From Changpingibacter yushuensis (GTDB lineage Bacteria; Actinomycetota; Actinomycetes; Actinomycetales; Actinomycetaceae), in NCBI RefSeq assembly GCF_014041995.1, contig NZ_CP059492.1, positions 2,046,001 to 2,110,000 of the forward strand: 64,000 bases of DNA, written 5' to 3'. The notes under the pieces were generated by a model that did not search any database, was not told the origin of the DNA, and saw only the letters and a program-made list of their open reading frames with translations. Of this stretch, positions 61,236 through 64,000 are shown one piece after another. Numbering within the stretch: position 1 is the stretch's first letter; the number at the start of each line of letters is the position of its first letter. The translations under genes and the position numbers were made by a program.

Positions 61236-61772
61236 ATGATAGGCATGATCTGGGCTCAAGCGAGAAACCGAGCCATCGGCAAGAACAACACCGTACCGTG
61301 GCACGTGCCCGAAGACTTGGCGTTCTTCAAACGAGTTACTCACGGGCGGCCAGTCCTCATGGGCCGCAAGACGTGGGAATCCCTCGATGCGAAGTACCGC
61401 CCACTTCCGGGACGAACAAACGTGGTGATCACACGCCAAGAAGGATATGTTGCTGACGGAGCCGTAGTGGTATCGAGTATCGATGATGCTATTGCCACGC
61501 TCGCCGATACAACCGACGTCATGTGGGTGATTGGCGGCGGACAAATCTATACGGATGCGATGCCATTGGCTGATTTCGTGGTCATGACCCACTTGGACAT
61601 CGATGTACCGGACGCCGATGCCTTCGCACCCGCCATCCCTTTGGGCTGGAACATTGCTTCGGTTGACCCAACGCGTGGATGGACCGAATCCACCAGCGGC
61701 ATTCCTTACCGCTTTATGGTGTACACGCGGCCGGGAGTCAAGCTCCCCGAGTCGCTGTACCTGCCTGGATGA
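61236..61772 (+). CDS. dfrA: Dihydrofolate reductase
   Basis: NADPH-dependent reduction of dihydrofolate to tetrahydrofolate. 178 residues. MIGMIWAQARNRAIGKNNTVPWHVPEDLAFFK contains the catalytic acidic residue region; PVLMGRKTWESL, PLPGRTNVVITRQ and VIGGGQIYTDAMP are the NADPH-binding signatures. The ATG follows GAGGAG at 7 nt. Functionally coupled with thyA upstream. A slightly extended C-terminus (about 15 residues) is seen. Confidence 0.96.
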   Translation: MIGMIWAQARNRAIGKNNTVPWHVPEDLAFFKRVTHGRPVLMGRKTWESLDAKYRPLPGRTNVVITRQEGYVADGAVVVSSIDDAIATLADTTDVMWVIGGGQIYTDAMPLADFVVMTHLDIDVPDADAFAPAIPLGWNIASVDPTRGWTESTSGIPYRFMVYTRPGVKLPESLYLPG

Positions 61773-61807
61773 GATGTGGGGGTGTTCGCCTTGAACACCC
61801 CCACATC
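61773..61807. terminator. Terminator after dfrA
   Basis: Perfect 15-bp stem (61773-61787 and 61793-61807), 5-nt loop, starting right after the dfrA stop. Convergent with the FMN reductase gene, so bidirectional. Confidence 0.8.
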
Positions 61808-61841
61808 CTCTGGTGCCTATTTCCCTGAAGTGACAGTGGCG

Positions 61842-62585
61842 CTACTTCATCAGCTTCTCGAAGTCCACAAAGTCAGGGAAGTACTTCGTAGCATCCTCCA
61901 GCTCAGACGGGTTGGCCTTCTCAGGCTTTGACCGGGTGGCCTCTGCCTGCGAAACGGCTTCGTTGCGGTCCCCATCCACGCCTGTACGTGTGCCTTCGGG
62001 CGCTTCGGCCTCACGTGCATGCAGCGGTGCGTGAGACTCAAGCAGAAGAAGCATCGCCAGTTCAGCGCCTTCACGTTGGATGCGCTGAGCGAGGGTCTGG
62101 CCCGCTGTGGCATCGAACCCAACTCCAGGTGCGCCCCAGTCCTCAGTTGCGGCATACACAGCAGTCGTGGGCACCACGGCATGCAGGTACACCATGAGCG
62201 GGCGCATGGAATGCTCGATGATGAGACTGTGGCGGGGCGATCCGCCGGTCGCGCCAAGCGCGACCGGCTTTGACCGCAGCACGTCCTCAGGCAGAACGTC
62301 AAAGAAGCTGATGAACAGACCCGAGGGAAGGGCATTGTAGATCGGTGTGACAGCCACGATGGCGTCGGCCTGCTCCACCTTGGTGAAGAGCTCCTCAAGA
62401 TGCGGACTTGGGAATCCAGTTACCATTGCATCGGCGATGTCACGGGCATATGGCCGCAGGCTCACAACTTCGGTGGCCGCTCCACCCATCGCTTCCGCTG
62501 CCGCCCGCGCAATCTCCGTTGCAAGGTGCACGGAGGCCGAACCATCTGACATTCCGCCTGTAACTGCCAATACCTTCATCGTCAT
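61842..62585 (-). CDS. LLM-partnered FMN reductase (CE1759-like)
   Basis: NAD(P)H-dependent FMN reductase of the flavodoxin-like fold, 247 residues. KVLAVTGGMSDGSASVHLATEIARAA and TPIYNALPSGLFISFFDVLPEDVLRSKPVALGATGGSPRHS are the FMN-binding and family segments; a Glu/Ala/Arg-rich tail of about 60 residues looks disordered. It lies 21 bp after the flavin monooxygenase gene and should supply it with reduced FMN: the known two-component arrangement of the CE1758/CE1759 families. The ATG follows GAGAGGG. Native substrate of the system is unknown. Confidence 0.88.
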   Translation of the reverse strand: MTMKVLAVTGGMSDGSASVHLATEIARAAAEAMGGAATEVVSLRPYARDIADAMVTGFPSPHLEELFTKVEQADAIVAVTPIYNALPSGLFISFFDVLPEDVLRSKPVALGATGGSPRHSLIIEHSMRPLMVYLHAVVPTTAVYAATEDWGAPGVGFDATAGQTLAQRIQREGAELAMLLLLESHAPLHAREAEAPEGTRTGVDGDRNEAVSQAEATRSKPEKANPSELEDATKYFPDFVDFEKLMK

Positions 62586-62606
62586 GAGTCCCTCTCAAAT
62601 AGACCA

Positions 62607-63845
62607 TCAGTGCAGGCCGCGGGCCCGCTTGATGAGATCGTCAACTCCAGCAACAGCAGCTGCATCTGAATCCGCCTGAGCGTAGAAGCTTGCTCCTGTC
62701 ACGTCATCCACTGCGCCAGCCGGCACATGTTCCTTTGTGCTTTGGGTGGCGGCGTATTCCTCCATTGATTGCCCAGCGCGCGCAGCTGCCACACGTGGGT
62801 GCACTGGAGCCTCGGGCGTGCCCGGCTTTCGCATGGCTTCGAACTCGCGCTTGAGCACAGGCAAGACCTCCGCGCCGAACAGGTCGAGTTGGTTGAGCAC
62901 CGTCTTCAGAGGCAAACCTGCGTGATCAATGAGGAACAACTGACGCTGGTAGTCACCCACCATTTCGCGGAATCCCAGAGTGCGGTCAATGACCTGCTGC
63001 GGCGAACCAACAGTCAATGGGGTCTCTGTTGAGAACTCCTCCAGTGACGGTCCATGCCCGTACACGGGGGCGACGTCGAAGTAGGGCCGGAACTCCCGCA
63101 CGGCCTGTTGAGAATCCTTCGCCAGATAGAACTGACCACCCAGTCCAACGATCGCATCCTCAGGGCGCCCGTGACCGTAGTGCGCGAAACGCTGGCGGTA
63201 CAACGCCACCATACGTTTGGTGTGCGATGCGGGCCAGAAAATGTTGTTGTGGAAGAAGCCATCGCCATAGTAGGCGGCTTGTTCCGCTATCTCTGGAGAT
63301 CGGATGGAGCCGTGCCACACGAACGGTGCGACGCCGTCGAGCGGGCGCGGAGTGGAGGTAAAACCACGAAGCGGCGTGCGGAACCGGCCCTCCCAATCCA
63401 CCACCTCTTCATCCCACAGCTGACGTAGAAGTTGATAATTCTCCACCGCCATGGGGATTCCCTGACGAATGTCTTTTCCGAACCACGGATAGACAGGGCC
63501 AGTGTTGCCACGCCCCATCATGAGGTCCATGCGCCCGTTCAACAGGTTCTGCAACATCGCGTAGTCTTCGGCAATCTTCACCGGATCATTGGTGGTGATC
63601 AGCGTGGTAGATGTTGAAAGCAGAATGCGTTCGGTTTGCGCACCGATGTATGCGAGCGTGGTGGTCGGAGACGAGGAAAAGAAGGGTGGATTGTGATGCT
63701 CGCCCAGCGCAAACACGTCCAAGCCGATTTCCTCAGCATGCTTCGCAATAGCGACGACGGCGTCGATCCTCTCCTTCTCGTTGGGGAGATGACCAGTTGT
63801 TGGGTCCTCGGTGACGTCCGAGACGGTAAAGATTCCGAACTGCAT
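62607..63845 (-). CDS. LLM-class flavin-dependent oxidoreductase (CE1758-like)
   Basis: Luciferase-like monooxygenase, 412 residues, TIM barrel using reduced FMN. MQFGIFTVSDVTEDPTTGHLPNEKERIDAVVAIAKHAEEIGLDVFALGEHHNPPF and the RILLSTSTTLITTNDPVKIAEDYAMLQNLLNGR stretch are diagnostic; the C-terminal 80 residues (VLKREFEAMRKPGTPEAP onward) are family-specific. The ATG follows AGGAAG at 7 nt. Operon with the FMN reductase downstream. The promoter region carries tandem palindromic 25-bp repeats, so it is likely to be regulated. The substrate is unknown. Confidence 0.9.
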   Translation of the reverse strand: MQFGIFTVSDVTEDPTTGHLPNEKERIDAVVAIAKHAEEIGLDVFALGEHHNPPFFSSSPTTTLAYIGAQTERILLSTSTTLITTNDPVKIAEDYAMLQNLLNGRMDLMMGRGNTGPVYPWFGKDIRQGIPMAVENYQLLRQLWDEEVVDWEGRFRTPLRGFTSTPRPLDGVAPFVWHGSIRSPEIAEQAAYYGDGFFHNNIFWPASHTKRMVALYRQRFAHYGHGRPEDAIVGLGGQFYLAKDSQQAVREFRPYFDVAPVYGHGPSLEEFSTETPLTVGSPQQVIDRTLGFREMVGDYQRQLFLIDHAGLPLKTVLNQLDLFGAEVLPVLKREFEAMRKPGTPEAPVHPRVAAARAGQSMEEYAATQSTKEHVPAGAVDDVTGASFYAQADSDAAAVAGVDDLIKRARGLH

Positions 63846-63873
63846 GGTTCCGCTTCCTGGTTAACGTGGCAAT

Positions 63874-63933
63874 GTGCCACAAGCACTGAGCATGTGAAGT
63901 GCCACAAGCACTGAGCATGTGAAGTGCCACATG
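63874..63933 (-). repeat. 25-bp tandem repeats with palindromic core upstream of the flavin operon
   Basis: Units at 63874-63898 and 63899-63923 are identical, with a partial third from 63924. Each holds GTGC-CACAA-GCAC, an inverted repeat, and lies 29-80 bp before the monooxygenase start. A -35-like TTGTCA is just upstream on the minus strand (about 63937-63942). The repeats are plausible operators; no adjacent regulator gene is in the window. From 63943 to the window end nothing recognisable is seen. Confidence 0.65.
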
Positions 63934-64000
63934 GGTTTTGACAAGTTGAGTTGTAGTTGTGGAGTTGGCGTTACACCGCGAGTCGGACCGTATTCCCCCA

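Overview
The window looks like a chromosome segment of an actinobacterium, most probably of the Actinomycetaceae (Trueperella/Arcanobacterium type). The evidence is whiB1 next to a PdtaS-type kinase, HtaA/HmuTUV haem uptake with DtxR-type operators, an HspR/HAIR-type heat-shock site, class-E-sortase-like LAxTG signals, and many genes with a TANNNT -10 box 6-7 nt before the start codon (leaderless transcripts). The genus is an inference from gene content.

Layout. 1-0.8 kb: 5' part of a conserved gene of unknown function. 1.2-5.1 kb: ilvB-ilvN-ilvC (minus strand) behind a leader that encodes the 8-residue peptide MTKSLVLI and an intrinsic terminator, a branched-chain amino acid attenuator. 5.3-9.2 kb: a small unknown protein, a ThrE-type amino acid exporter and an AspT/YidE-type transporter. 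9.4-11.3 kb: ilvD. 11.4-20.4 kb: an iron/haem block on the minus strand, with a three-domain HtaA-type surface protein, hmuTUV and a pair of ABC half-transporters; DtxR-like boxes precede the first and the last units. 20.6-23.0 kb: a Fur-family regulator and a catalase, separated by a repeat-rich spacer. 23.2-32.3 kb: a GH94 phosphorylase divergent from a TetR regulator, a DMT permease, a YceI protein and a 1148-residue surface-anchored amylase. 32.6-38.1 kb: a complete rRNA operon (minus strand) with its promoter and a G/T-rich leader. 38.3-41.6 kb: a headless LacI remnant, a rhamnulose-phosphate-aldolase-like gene and an NAD-malic enzyme. 42-48.8 kb: a gntR gene broken by a 5976-bp IS-flanked unit. 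48.8-64 kb: gatCAB, a cardiolipin-synthase-like gene, ligA, an SRAP protein, whiB1, pdtaS, a DUF2505 protein, hsp20, thyA-dfrA and a two-gene flavin oxidoreductase operon.

Most interesting region. Two apparently identical 1435-bp ISL3-type elements in the same orientation flank a G+C-rich cargo, and the whole unit is bounded by a perfect 8-bp duplication (CGTAACGT). The cargo holds a 2-enoate/2,4-dienoyl-CoA-type reductase and the first nine codons, with ribosome-binding site, of what looks like an oleate hydratase gene cut by the element. The interrupted gntR can be rebuilt in frame by removing the unit and one repeat. The transposase has no stop codon of its own; its frame runs out through the terminal repeat into host DNA.
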